From: Mycteria americana
Taxonomy: Eukaryota; Chordata; Aves; Ciconiiformes; Ciconiidae
DNA length: 64,000 nucleotides
Assembly: GCF_035582795.1 (NCBI RefSeq)
Contig: NC_134365.1
Location: forward strand, 41,458,135-41,522,134
Reading direction: 5' to 3'
Shown: one piece after another, positions 1-12,123 of the stretch
Layout of the letters: the number at the start of each line of letters is the position of its first letter
How positions within the stretch are numbered: the stretch's first letter is position 1
The notes under the pieces: model-generated
Told to the model about the DNA's origin: nothing
The model's database searches: none
Seen by the model: only the letters and a program-made list of their open reading frames with translations
Made by a program: the position numbers and the translations under genes

Positions 1-3000
1 CGTGTCTTTGCCAGAACAGGGTAACAACCAACCAGAATATGAGAATGTTTGTGGTTTAGCGTTTTGTCTGTGTTTGAAGACTGGTTTATGACAAGATAAT
101 CCAATGTGCTTATGGAAACGATTCATGATTTTCATAGGATCATAAGAGCATTGGAGCAGACTTACAGTCCTGTGTCTTGTCTTCTGTGCCTCAAAAGCAG
201 GTGAAGCAATTCTGCAGCAAACAGGTGTAGGACTTGTCTCCCTCATGATATCTCATCCGAGTCTCAAACGGAGACCTGCATAACCTTAAGGCAACACTTA
301 CATACTCATAGAAGGATATGTTTTGAACTGTGATACATGCTTAGCCTCAATTACAGGTTGAGGTGCTGAATTTCTCTGGTCTTTATTTTATAAAATGTCT
401 TCTGGTTCTTGTGACACGGAAATACATAAAACATAGAACAGAACACAAATATAATTTAGCAGCATGGATTAGAAGCCCATACAAACTGGAAGCAAGTCAG
501 TCAGTTGTCACCTCTAAAAGGTATGGAATTGATTTGTTTGTCTGAATGGTATAAATGTTCTTAGAGGTATTCTAAGGATTTTAAATGATGGACTCATAAA
601 CTAACAGACTTGGTAATGTATGTGCACAAAAATTTACTCAGTGTGTAGTGTATTTCTCAGTAATTTGTAAAGGTTGCTCTATGTCCTTCTCAGAAAATAC
701 AGTGGTTTAAACTTAGCTGTTAGTTAAAATTTTAGTGCAAATTTAGAACTGATCTATTCTGATGTCTACTAAATTCTGTATTGTTTATTACTTTGTCTAA
801 CTAATTAGTGACCTGATTGTACTCCTGATCCATTTTAGTGGTGAGACCAATGATGTCTTCTTGTTATTGATGTCTTAAATGTGTCTCAGGCTATATCAAA
901 GGGCGGTACACTTTTCATTTCATATGGAGCTTCAGTGATAACACTCTGCAGGTTTTCACAGGATTGATCATCATGTTGGAGAAAAAAGTATCTTTTTCTT
1001 GCATGCTGTTTAGTTTGGAAAGTTGATAATACAGAAGAAAAATGAAGATTTATTTTCTTGCACTGAAGTAAATAGCAACCATTTGATGAATCATTGCAGA
1101 ATGTGTAGTAATTCAATTTCACTCTTCAGTCAGTTTGTTTTAAATAAAAATCTTGCACAGTTCCTTACCAGTGTTTCCTATGTAGCTTTGGCTTTTGTAG
1201 GGGATACTGGAGAGTCAGCAACAGAGGCTTGTTTGTTCTTTTGATACATAAAAGAGGAATTGTACTGCAACACAGTTTAGGAAAGAAAGGTAACAGTGCA
1301 AGGAAGCTCAATTTGAAGCCATGCCTGGCTGTATAAACTTCACCTTTATTCTTCATTATCCACCGTAGAAGGTGAAGTGCCTTTGTGTTTGTTAAATCAT
1401 TGGCCTCGGTCTTACAATTGCCATTCAGGGTCTGCAGCCATGACATTGCAGCTGTCTGTGAAGCTGAATTCAAATCACCCTTACTCTGGCTCGGAAGGCA
1501 AATGAAGGGCTTGGGTCAACTGATGGCAATATGTGGAACAAGAATTTAACTGGTTGCCTGAGGGTGAAGGGTTTTGTATTTGCTTATCGATCCCCTGAGC
1601 CCCCCAGGCTGGGCCACATCTCCTGGTGAAAGCCAAACTTTGCTATGGATCTGAATTGATCTAGCTAATGGAGCTAGACCTCACCACCTCTGACCTCTCC
1701 TGGTCCTCCCTGTCAGACAGGACTGGGCATTCTCCTCCGAACTGCACCCGGGGTTGCCTTTGCTGAAACCCGTGAGCCAATGCTTATTGCATAGCTCCTT
1801 TTAAGTATCCCCGCTTTAGAGCCCTCATCTTACATTTCCAGCCCTAACATTACAAGTGTGAATTCTCAAATAACAAACAGAAGTTTTCTCTCCGTGTAGA
1901 CTTAGTAAATGGCATCTGCAAATACTTTCTTCTCTCCTCTGTGAGTCTAGAATAATACTGTAGCGTGTACAGGTAGGCTCAGGGCAGGAATCACCAAAAG
2001 TTCCTACTCAAATTAGGAGCTCTCTCCTGTGTTGTTTGTTGTTTTAGTGGAACCTGTAGTTTCTTCTAAAGGAATGCCTGCACCTCACGACTCTTCTCAA
2101 AAATCTCCCTGAGATTTTCTATGGGATAAGTTGTCTCTAAAATATCTTCACAAGTACAGTTGGTAGAGTATTTCAGGTATGTTCCTGCAGAGACTGTAGA
2201 ACCATTCCAGGAAAGGGGTCGCCTGGATCTGCTGTCTAATAACTCTTCATCTGTCATAGAACTTAGCATACTAGGAGAGGATGAATAAATTGCTCTCAGT
2301 CACCTACCAGTAGAAATTTCTCTTCACAGCTTCACTTTAAAAAGAAAGCAGTTCCCCTAAAATGTTAAATTGATGTTCCAGCTGAGAAAAATAACAGTAA
2401 CTTTTGAAAGAGAATTTGATTTTTATACTCTTCTGGTTTAATAGCCAGCAGCCTTAGGTATCTGCAAATATATCCTGAATACATAATCAGCCTATGCTGA
2501 AACCAGCACAAGTTTCACGTATCTCTTGTAAATACAGCTCCTAAGAAGGGTACTTGCACTACAGCAATACACAGAAATCACCACACGAACTTATGAAGTG
2601 CTCCGAAAACGTGCCTTTAAAGGGTAGTGCTTTCAAGTAAATGACATTCTCCAGTTTTGTAATCTGTCATGTGGATAAATGCCTCATTTACCAATCGGGA
2701 GGGGACCACAAAGCTTCGTTGTTGTAAAAGTTTGATTTTCCAATTCTTGGGACTGGAAAATAAAATACAGATTTGTCCTAGCCTTGTGGCAGAATTGACA
2801 AATCATTAATTCCATTGATTCTCACAGCAGTGATATTTATCAAACTGAAATCCATTTGTATTAGCAAAAAAGGTTACACGCCATGGCATGGAAAGCCCTC
2901 TTCTTGTGCTCTTGCTTTTATACTGTGATCTTTTTTTCTTTAAAGCACTGGTTTGTCCCTGGAGAGGTAGATTATGAACCCTCCTGCTTCTTCTCGCCCA

Positions 3001-6000
3001 TTGAATGCAATGCACTTTATGTCAAAATTGCAAATGCACCAGGTGCTGTGGAACGAAAACATTTGCCAGTCTTCAGATGGATTTGCGAGGAGCAAAGACC
3101 TGCGTGCAGCCGGCCAACCTGCTGCACCTCTCCCCCCCGCAGCCTGCAAACGTCACTGATGCAAAGGCCTTTTGCAGGGTGTCAGTCGAGGAGCACATTT
3201 CCTTGATTTCACGAATAAAACACTGTGATTCCTGCTTGGGTGGGCTTGCCCCCCACCCAGCAGGTTTTTGACCCTGGCTGGTGTAAATCAGCAGAGCTGC
3301 AGCTGGAGCAGTAGTGGCTTACGCCGCTGGCGATGCCGGTGGCGAGTGCTCTGCTGCTGCGGGGAAGCGCTGCGCTTCCACGGGAGCTCAGCCTCTGAAC
3401 GCCGCACGAGAAGAGGGGGTTAAGGGAGATCCTGATTAAAGTTCCATTTACTGACGCTCTTCACCAATTTATATCCAAGTGCTACTTTGCTAATTAATGA
3501 CTGCTCATGAAATGCCATGTGTCAGCAATGAATCACTTACTTTTGTTGCACTTCAGTAGTGTATGGCTAATGAGCAAGGACAACTCATATAATTAAAGCC
3601 TAAAATAGCCCTGTCGGTAGGACACAACCAAGTGTTTGTATCTTGCTGTAGTGGGTGCACCAGACTATATCACTTTCCTGTCTTTGCCTTTGCTAGTTTT
3701 ACAAGAAAAAGATGGAGGGCTGAAAAAATGTGGGGCAGTAAACATTTTTTTTGACTGTAGTAGGAGGAGGAATTGAATTGTATTTTAAAAGAACTAAAAT
3801 CCTGCCAGTTACCTGTATCTGGATTAACCGTAAAATAAGACTGTCTTAATTATTGCCTCTAATGGGCCTCATCAAGCTCAAAAATAATTAAAAAATAAAT
3901 AATAAGGAGAAAAAAACCTGGATGAAAGGGGGCAGTTTAGTGCAAAGTTACAGTAAAATCAGTAGTTTGGTGCTCCACAGCTGCAGGTAGCTATGAAAAC
4001 TGAGAGAGAGAGTCAAGCCCTCTGTGACTGTACATAGGCAGCTGTTCATACTTTAAGCAACATCTTGAAAAATCTGCAACTGGACCAGTAAACCAGTAAA
4101 TAGCATTTCTCCTGCTTGACCTGGTCAGTGCTAGCACAGCTGGGATCTCATATTTTCATTCATGAGAGGTGAGACCAAGTCTTTGAAGAGCATTTAGTCC
4201 GTCCATGCACCCTGCACCCCTTTCCCCCCAGTGTTATACATTGCAGTCTGAACCACTGAGGTAGTCCACTAGTTTTCCTCACAGGAGGGAAGAAAAATCA
4301 TATTTCGGAGAGAGTAAGTACCCCATTATTAGCCAAAGTACCCCATATTAGTAGTGACATGCACAAATGACATAAGGCAAACTGTTTCCCGGATTCGGCA
4401 GTAGGAAAACTGAATCCCATCTCCTCTGCCAAGGGATAAATCTGTCTCTTGTGGACCCGCTTATTCTGATGAGCATCAGGAGGGAAAGGGAGGAACCTAT
4501 GCAGTCTATATTGAAAAGAGAAGACAAAAAAGAAAGACATTATGGAAGGGATGGGCAGAAGAATGGACTTTTTATTTTAGTGTTTTGGATACAAAATATT
4601 TCAATGTTTAGGAGTTTAAGTTTGTAATGAAAAACAGTTTTATGAAAATATTGGCACAGCCTCTAACATCTCCCTCCCACTCCCTTTTACACAAACCTAT
4701 TCGGAAACTCAAGTTTCTGTTAAGGAACAAAAAGCTTGACCAAAAGTTATGGCCGCTCCTGCCGGCGAAAGCAAGAGGTTACTTTTCCAGGAAAAGAGCA
4801 ATAAGGGTGAACATCCATTTTCCTTGGAACAGGTTCTGAATACTTTCTCAGTGTGAGCAGACCCTATCTTGCTGCTCAGCAGTAAGAACAGCAACAGCTC
4901 TCCCATTATTGCTAGCACGACAGATCTAGGTTTGTCCTTGTTATTGTCTGTAGCAAGCACTGGGTAGACCCTTTGTATTGGCCTCATATGGAGGCTTAAA
5001 AAAATCCCGTGAAATGAGGATCTTTTCTGAAATGACTTCTACAAATTCTCAGAAACCTTTGTGAGTGCCTGACAAAAGCCCTCACTCTGGTGTATAAAGC
5101 GCAGTGGGATTGCCAGCTGTGTGTTTTCACAGGCTTGTTTAGGAAAAACGCTCAACTCAGGTTGAGTAGGGAAGACCTGAATCTCCTTATTCTTGAAAAA
5201 ACTGCAGCCCTGCCCACCTGGCCTTGCTTGAATGTTAAGCTACGAAGACACATGTGCTGCCTGGATCTTGTCCCCTTCGCAGTCCCCCCTGTGATGTCCA
5301 ATGACATCCTGACACTGGACAGTTCCCCAGTGATAAATTGGGGACCATTTCCTCTTGTCAACATCTGCTCTTCCATGTTTGTTTAGCTCTTTGGATGCTG
5401 TTTGTTTGCATCGACAAGACTACAGATAACCACCCTCCCTCTGAGCGGTGAGATTGTGAGAGAAGACCTTGGATGGAATTAATTTAGATATTTTTGGTCT
5501 CTTGACGTCCCTGTTGGGTAAGTCAAGGTTCTGTATAACTGCAGAGCGGAGGCAGGGATAAGAGTATGAGACTGTCAGAGCATCTGCAAAATGGGCACTT
5601 CATGTTTTTAAAAAACATGCACTGTTGTGGAACAGAAGCGTAATATATGCCATTAACATTAGTGTCATTGAGCAGCCTCTAAATTGCAGATTGGTGGGAA
5701 AAAATTGATATGAAAATGTAAACAAGAGAAAATGAAAACTGTAATAAGCTCTCTGCATAAGAAGGGTAATCTACAATTAAATATAAAGGCTAAACTGAAA
5801 CAATGTGAAGGATGAGACATATTTCCTATTTTAAAGCTAAGACTGATGCTCTGTCTCTAACCCCCAAAGCTGTGACAAAAACTTAATGGTGTGAAGCAGA
5901 GACACCATGTCAGACTTCACTCTGCATTCCTGGCTCTGGATGATTTATCACTTGCAGCCATTCTGTTTGCTATTAATTAAGTACAAGTTATTTTAGTAAG

Positions 6001-9000
6001 TTAGCTTGGCTGTGCTGCATCCCCTTTTGAGCTTAGTTGAAAGTGAAAACAAAAGGCCTCTATCGCAGCTGCTGCAAATTCAGGTTCCAGTTGTATTCCT
6101 TTGCATTTGCACACTCCTCAAATGAAAAAAGGCAGCCTCGATTCTCTGCTGTGGGTGCTCCAACACTTCTTATAAATGTGGTTATAAAAACTGATTACTT
6201 CTTAACAGATAACCTGCATGTATTATAACATAGCCACAAGGATGGATGTGATCTGGATGGTATTACCAGAGAATTCTGTCATTTTTTTTTCCCTGACGGC
6301 ACACATATGGGCTTCGCTTTATGCTTTGGAGGACAATGAACTATTGACCACCAAATGATGGGAGAGCGATGTTCGGTGCTGAGAAGGTCCTGCTGGAAGT
6401 GCCCTCTGGGAGACAGTGCTCAGCGGCACAGGTATCTCTTGGAACTGGAGCTGACTACCACCCAGGCTCTCTCTGTAGCTCTGACTGCTTTGGACATGTC
6501 AGTAATGTCAGCCAAAACGGGAGGCTCGTGAGAGAGGAAGACAAGAGCATCTTGCTGAGCTACGGCAAGAGCAAATTTGTGGCTGAATGTGAGTTACCAC
6601 TGCCTCCTAGCACAGCTTTCAGAGTCGAGTGGAAAACGCACCCACCCCTTTATACAACTTTCCTGGTGACACATCCCTACTCTGCTGGGAATTCGGATAG
6701 ACACATACCTATGGCAAGGAGCTGGTTTTTTCTCAGCTCTGTTGAGAATGGTTTCCTGCTCCTCCTGTTGCATCAGAGGAGTGCTGGTCACCTTCTGTTT
6801 CTTTCCTTTGTTTCCTTCTACGCACAGAATATTAGAGTATCCCCCCATTTTCTTTTTCTTAATGGCAGGTAGGAAGAATGAAAGATAAACCCCAATAAAG
6901 GCAGCCCCAGGGTCTCTGGGTAATTGGATGTCTTGCAATTCAAACTATGCTGGAATACAAAATACAAAACTGATGACTGATGTGGCTTTTTGTTCTCCAG
7001 TCAGCTGAGTATAAGGTAAATGCTTCCTTCTTTATTGTACAGTGATGATGAATTGAAGACAAGATGTGTTTGGGTGATGCAGGGGACCAGACAGTATTCC
7101 AATGCAGGATACGGAGAATTTTGTCCCTTTGGGTGTCTGAAAGTCCCACCGAGCCCTCCTGTCAGAGTCCCTGCGTGGCTGGGAGATGTGCAGCGTGGAT
7201 GAGCTGAGAAGGGACACCGTGGCCACAAGAAAAGGTGTGTTTTAGATACCACAAGCGGCTTCCAGTCCTTTCATCTGGGCTGCAATCGTACAAATTGTAC
7301 CTGTTCTTTCCTCTGAGGATCTCGAGAGTTCTGCTGCAACCCTTCTCCAGCGTAGCGATGCTGCGCAAAGGTGAAATCTAGTTTTTATTCAGGATACAGA
7401 GATTTAAGCGTTCCCGTCTAATTCCACGCTGAACGGCTGTTTGGCAGCTCCTCGTGCTGAACTTCTGAGGAACCAGCCCGCAGCAGGCGCTCAAGGTGCT
7501 TTAACTAAACACTCTGCTCCTGAAGTCATCCCTAAAATTTAAGTAAGCCAGACAATCCTTCAACTCCCACTTCAGCTCTCTAAGAAGTGTGGGTCCCTGT
7601 GAGCAGCAAACACAGCACAGGATACCTTGTATGTAGTACCATCTTTCGTATGCTGGTTTTAACAGCTCTCTGAAAAAGAAGTTCCGTTACAGTTTGCCTT
7701 GGGCGAGGCTTTCTTCTGAGCTGCATGAACCCTCCCAAGCCCCGTTTACAGGACAGGGTCTGCCAGGCTTTGATGTTTGCTGGAGGAGGTCCAGCCCATG
7801 GACAAGTGTCACCAGCTCCAGATCCTGCTGGAGGGGCCAAGAGGCGCATGTGCGTGCAATGAGTGCGAAGAAGCATCTGGGGGCTTCAGAAAGACAACAC
7901 CCCACACAGAGAGGTAATCTTAATTAGTCTTATTACTACTAAACTCTTAACAGAGTTTTCCAGAGCCAGAATTGCTTGCTTTTCTGAAAGTAAGAATTTT
8001 AGCTGGTTGAAATGAGGATACATGATGGGAGAAATTTAGTCTTGATGGAATATTCTTATAAGCATTTTATTATTACTTTTCACATTGAAGTGTCTCATTG
8101 TGTCTCATGAGAACCATCGTTAGACATTTTGACATACTTTCTATTCAATTCAGAAATTTACAGAGTGGTTTTAATGAAGTTCAAATAAACCCAGTATGAA
8201 TACTGGGATACAAGACAATTATTTTGTTCACAAATCAAGAAGAAAAACAAGCAAAAGCCTATCTGAAGATTACAAAGATAATGTCAAAGAAAATAAAAAG
8301 ATAAAAGAATGAGCACAGCTATCATTCCCTTGAATATCGTGAAATGTGTTTTATGACATTTGGCTGTAATCACAATTAGCAATACTCAGGGCTGTTTGCT
8401 TGGCTGTATGTGCAAATCTGTATGTGTATGTCTGTATGAGAGAGTAATAGTGGCTGTACAAGTTCATTTTCTCGTGAAGATCTGATTGCTTCACCTGTTA
8501 TAGTCTGTCTACATCCTATATTCCCATCAAGTGTTGCCCATTAGTTCACAGAATGTAATTGAAGAATGAAAATAGAAGAGCACAAAATGTCTGATTTATA
8601 GACTGAATTGGTTATGCCCAGTGATTTTTTTTATGCTGGTTTAAATATTCTGTTATTAAATTGATTAAATAATTAAATGCTGCTATAAACATGTCAGATG
8701 GTATTTCACATCAATTTTCTACCGCTGAGTGGGACTCTCATTTACTTCCCGATGTAGTAAGTATTACTGAAGTAAAGTTGGTGCTAGTCTTGGACAAGAC
8801 TGCTAAAGAACACTAAGGAAAGAAGGAAGGGATGAAAATGCGCCTCTGTAATCACGTCGCAGTGAAAGACATAGTTAGCATGGGCAGCTCATGTTGTTTG
8901 CAGGTACTTTGTTAATTTTAAATAAAAAAGCTCTCTCTGCTGGGTTGAGCAGAGCTGAAAGAATAGCTGGTTCCAAAGGGAAAAGATGATTTCAGTGATT

Positions 9001-11522
9001 ACTTGTGGTCTTTAAAAATAGTTTTGTGACAATACGATCACCAGCCACAAGCTGTACTCCTTGTATGTTTATTCAGTTGTAGAACTAAATCTATATTTGG
9101 GGAAGCATGAGAAGTTAAGACTTAAGAAATCCCAAGATCAAAACAAAGCCACTTGCTGCAAATCATAATGTTAGCAAAACAGGTAAATTAAAAAATGGTT
9201 TTTGGGGAAAAAAATAAAGGCTGATAAAATCCAGGTGGACCTGCAGGAAATTAATGTTGCAAACTGTTATAAACGTTGTCAGCTATAGCCACAGAGAAGG
9301 AGATCCAGCTGCTGTGTGTCGCTCTCCAGTCAGAGCTGAGGCACTGCAGGAGCTGTGCTCCCTTTGGAGCGTCGCAGCTGAGCTCCCTTTCTTCATATCT
9401 GATGGCACCTGAACTCCTGCTGCCTGGTTTCTGTCTTTGGGTTCAATCCTATATTTTTTGTTTACCCTGAACTTGCTTGGAGTCTATGTAAGCTGTACTA
9501 ATGGCTGTAGTCTGATTGAATAATCTCCTGGAGAGTCATAGTCATTGCCTGGGTTTACAAATTTTTGAAGGAAGAGAAAAATCTGTACCTGCCTTTTTGA
9601 TGGTGTTCTGACCTTGATGTGTTATTTGGCCCACTCACTATTCTCCACCCATGTTCACAGAAGAGTGGGTAGCAGTTTATACATCATGCAAAGACAGGGT
9701 AAAAGAAAAAGTGTGGAAGCCCATGAAACCCAAGCATTTCCTCCAGCAGTGGTCTTATGCATGGCTCCACTGTCACAGCCCATCTTGCACCGTCTTTCTG
9801 GCCCAACAGACCTTACAATATCTAGAGTGTCTCCATTTGCCCTTCAGAAATACTTAGAGATTTTTCTGGGTTGTGGACAACATCCGAGATGGATTTTGTT
9901 TAATGAATAAGTAACAGTTATGTGCTTTGGATCATTGGCTACTTCATGCCCAGGTCCTTCCAGTGAAATCAGTGGATTTTGGGCTGCAGAGCAAAAGAAG
10001 CTACTACTCCCAGCAGTATCACAGCCCCTCTCTGCAGATGAATCAGTCATTTGCACTGTCTACACAGTGCCTAAATATAAATCTGTGTATAGAAATGTTT
10101 AAAGAAGGCTGAGGAAGTTATACTCACTGATACACTGTTGTCGAGAATATAGCGGGCTTGTCAAAGAGGACGGCTCCTTCACTGACACAGGACCCCTCTC
10201 AGGAGGAGTAGACGTATTTGCATGGAAAGAGATACCATGGTCAATAAATTTTTCAAAATGAGTTGAGAGTTTTTGTTGCTGTGCTTTCCTATAATTTTGG
10301 TTTTCATGTATCTTTAAATTGTAAGAGCATTCTGGATGCAGTATTTTGCCCCTAAGACTTTACTTCTTTTTCTTTTTTGCTTAATGTATTCCATTAATTT
10401 AAAAGAAAATCAAGGCAGAGGCTGAAGATATAGTCTCTGTATTTGGCAAACAGCAATTTCCAGGCACAGGTTTGCCTTACAGCAAATGTAAGCCTCTCGT
10501 TTTTAAACATCCACATGGACTCCACGTTCCAGGAGTCCCCGTCTCCATCAATCCTCTGCCACAGTGCCTGCTTGCATTTCCTCATCCTTTTTTCTTGTTC
10601 ACTGAGTATTTTCGGGACTTAACTGTTTAGCGATTTATAACTTGCATGTGAAGGCAGGCATTCCTGCTACTGCAGCGGCAGCCAGGTGCCTGGACACCTC
10701 CCTACTCGCTGTCATTTCGCAGGTGCAAAGCACAGACCTTTTTGCAACTGGTCATTAATCATGAACTGTCGGACTCAAATATAAAGATTGGAAACTGCTT
10801 AATGCGCTTCAGGTTCCCTTTTCAGACCAGTTCTGAGCTGAGTGAGCACACACAGTCACTATTCTCTGAATATGTATCAGAGTGGATTGCATTAAAGTCC
10901 TTTTTTTCACTTGCTGGTGAAGAGATTCATTAAGCACTTATGGTTCAATGTGCCACAAGAAACTTGGGAATTTGACTCACTGCATCTGAAAGCATGTACT
11001 CTGGCTGAAAGGATGATAAAGGATATAAAATCGGCATTGTGATTTTGAGGCTAAGGTTCCTCCAGATTTATTTAGAAGAACAAGTTAAATAATACTGCAA
11101 ACAAAAGCAGAAAGCTTATAAAAGGATCAGGATAAATACTGAAAAATAAAATTATTTTTCACCAGTAAGGACACTGGAGAAGGCCAATAGATCTTGATGA
11201 CAAGTCAGCAATGATCACTATAAAAGATATACTTGGAATGGACATCTCCACAATTCAAGTGACTGGCTTTACTCCAGGTCTGTATTTCTAAGTCTTAAAA
11301 ATGATAAGTGTCTAAATAGCTCCAATGGTTTGTGGGCTTTTTTTTTGGTGGAAATTGCTGTAACTGAGAACAGATATGATTGGAATTTGGAAGGCAACAT
11401 TTGTCATTACTAAACTTGTTTGCTTATATTTACAGTTCTTGAAGAAGTATTAAGCGAGGAAGGTTTCAACTTGAAACAAATCTGCAGTGTTGTTAGGAGA
11501 TGTGAGAGAGTAGCTCCTTTGA
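1..11522. other. Intergenic, no gene recognised
   Basis: Unique, mostly AT-rich sequence with stop codons scattered in all frames. The longest ATG-initiated reading frame is 167 codons at 6369-6872; its translation matches no family I know and shows no splice context, so I treat it as chance. GC-richer patches occur near 1560-1760, 3050-3420 and 7100-7870, without recognisable coding content. I see no clear CR1 or LTR here. The stretch 3440-3620 has several homeodomain-type TAATTA/TAAT cores and may be a conserved noncoding element, but this cannot be tested from one genome. Confidence 0.7.
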
Positions 11523-11527
11523 GATGC
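11523..11527. repeat. 5-bp target-site duplication (left) of LTR 1
   Basis: GATGC immediately precedes the LTR terminus TGTCGTGG and is repeated at 12119-12123 directly after the other terminus. A 5-bp duplication is what ERVL-type integrases usually leave. Confidence 0.85.
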
Positions 11528-12118
11528 TGTCGTGGTTTAACCCCAGCCAGCAACTGAGCCCACCCAGCCGCTCGCTCACTCCCCGCCGGTGGGATGGGGG
11601 GAGAATCAGAAGAGTAAAAGTGAGAAAACTCGTGGGTTGAGATAAAGACACTTTAATAGGGAAAGCAAAGGCTGTTTGTGGAAGGAAAGCAGAACAAGGA
11701 ATTCATTCACTCCTTCCCATGGGCAGGCAGGTGTTCAGCCATCTCCAGGAAAGCAGGGCTCCATCACGCGTAACGGTTACTTGGGAAGACAAACGCCATC
11801 ACTCCGAATGTCCCCCCTTCCTTCTTCTTCCCCAGCTTTATATACTGAGCATGACAACATACGGTATGGGATATCCCTTTGGTCAGCTGGGGTCAGCTGC
11901 CCCAGCGGTGTCCCCTCCCAGCTTCTTGTGCACCCCCAGCCTACTCGCTGGTGGGGTGGGGTGAGAGGCAGAAAAGGCCTTGACTCTGTGTGAGCACTGC
12001 TCAGCAATAACTGAAATATCCCTGTGTTATCAACACTGTTTCCAGCACAAATCCAAAACATAGCCCCTTACTAGCTGCTCTGAAGAAAATTAACTCTGTC
12101 CCAGCCAAAACCAGCACA
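11528..12118 (-). mobile_element. Solo LTR of an avian endogenous retrovirus (ERVL-like), minus orientation
   Basis: A 591-bp element bounded by the inverted terminal dinucleotides TG...CA and flanked by GATGC duplications. Read on the minus strand it begins TGTGCTGG and ends CCACGACA. It retains a TATA box (tttatata on the plus strand at 11837-11844) and an ATTAAA polyadenylation signal (tttaat on the plus strand, 11652-11657), giving the order U3, R, U5 on the minus strand. I recognise this LTR type from neoavian genomes. It is roughly 90% identical by eye to the copy at 15334-15923. No internal gag/pol sequence adjoins it, so it is a solo LTR left by recombination between two LTRs. Open frames inside it (for example 11676-11993) are incidental. 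The family name is not certain; the TSD length is the argument for ERVL. Confidence 0.88.
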
Positions 12119-12123
12119 GATGC
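12119..12123. repeat. 5-bp target-site duplication (right) of LTR 1
   Basis: GATGC, a direct copy of 11523-11527. Confidence 0.85.
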
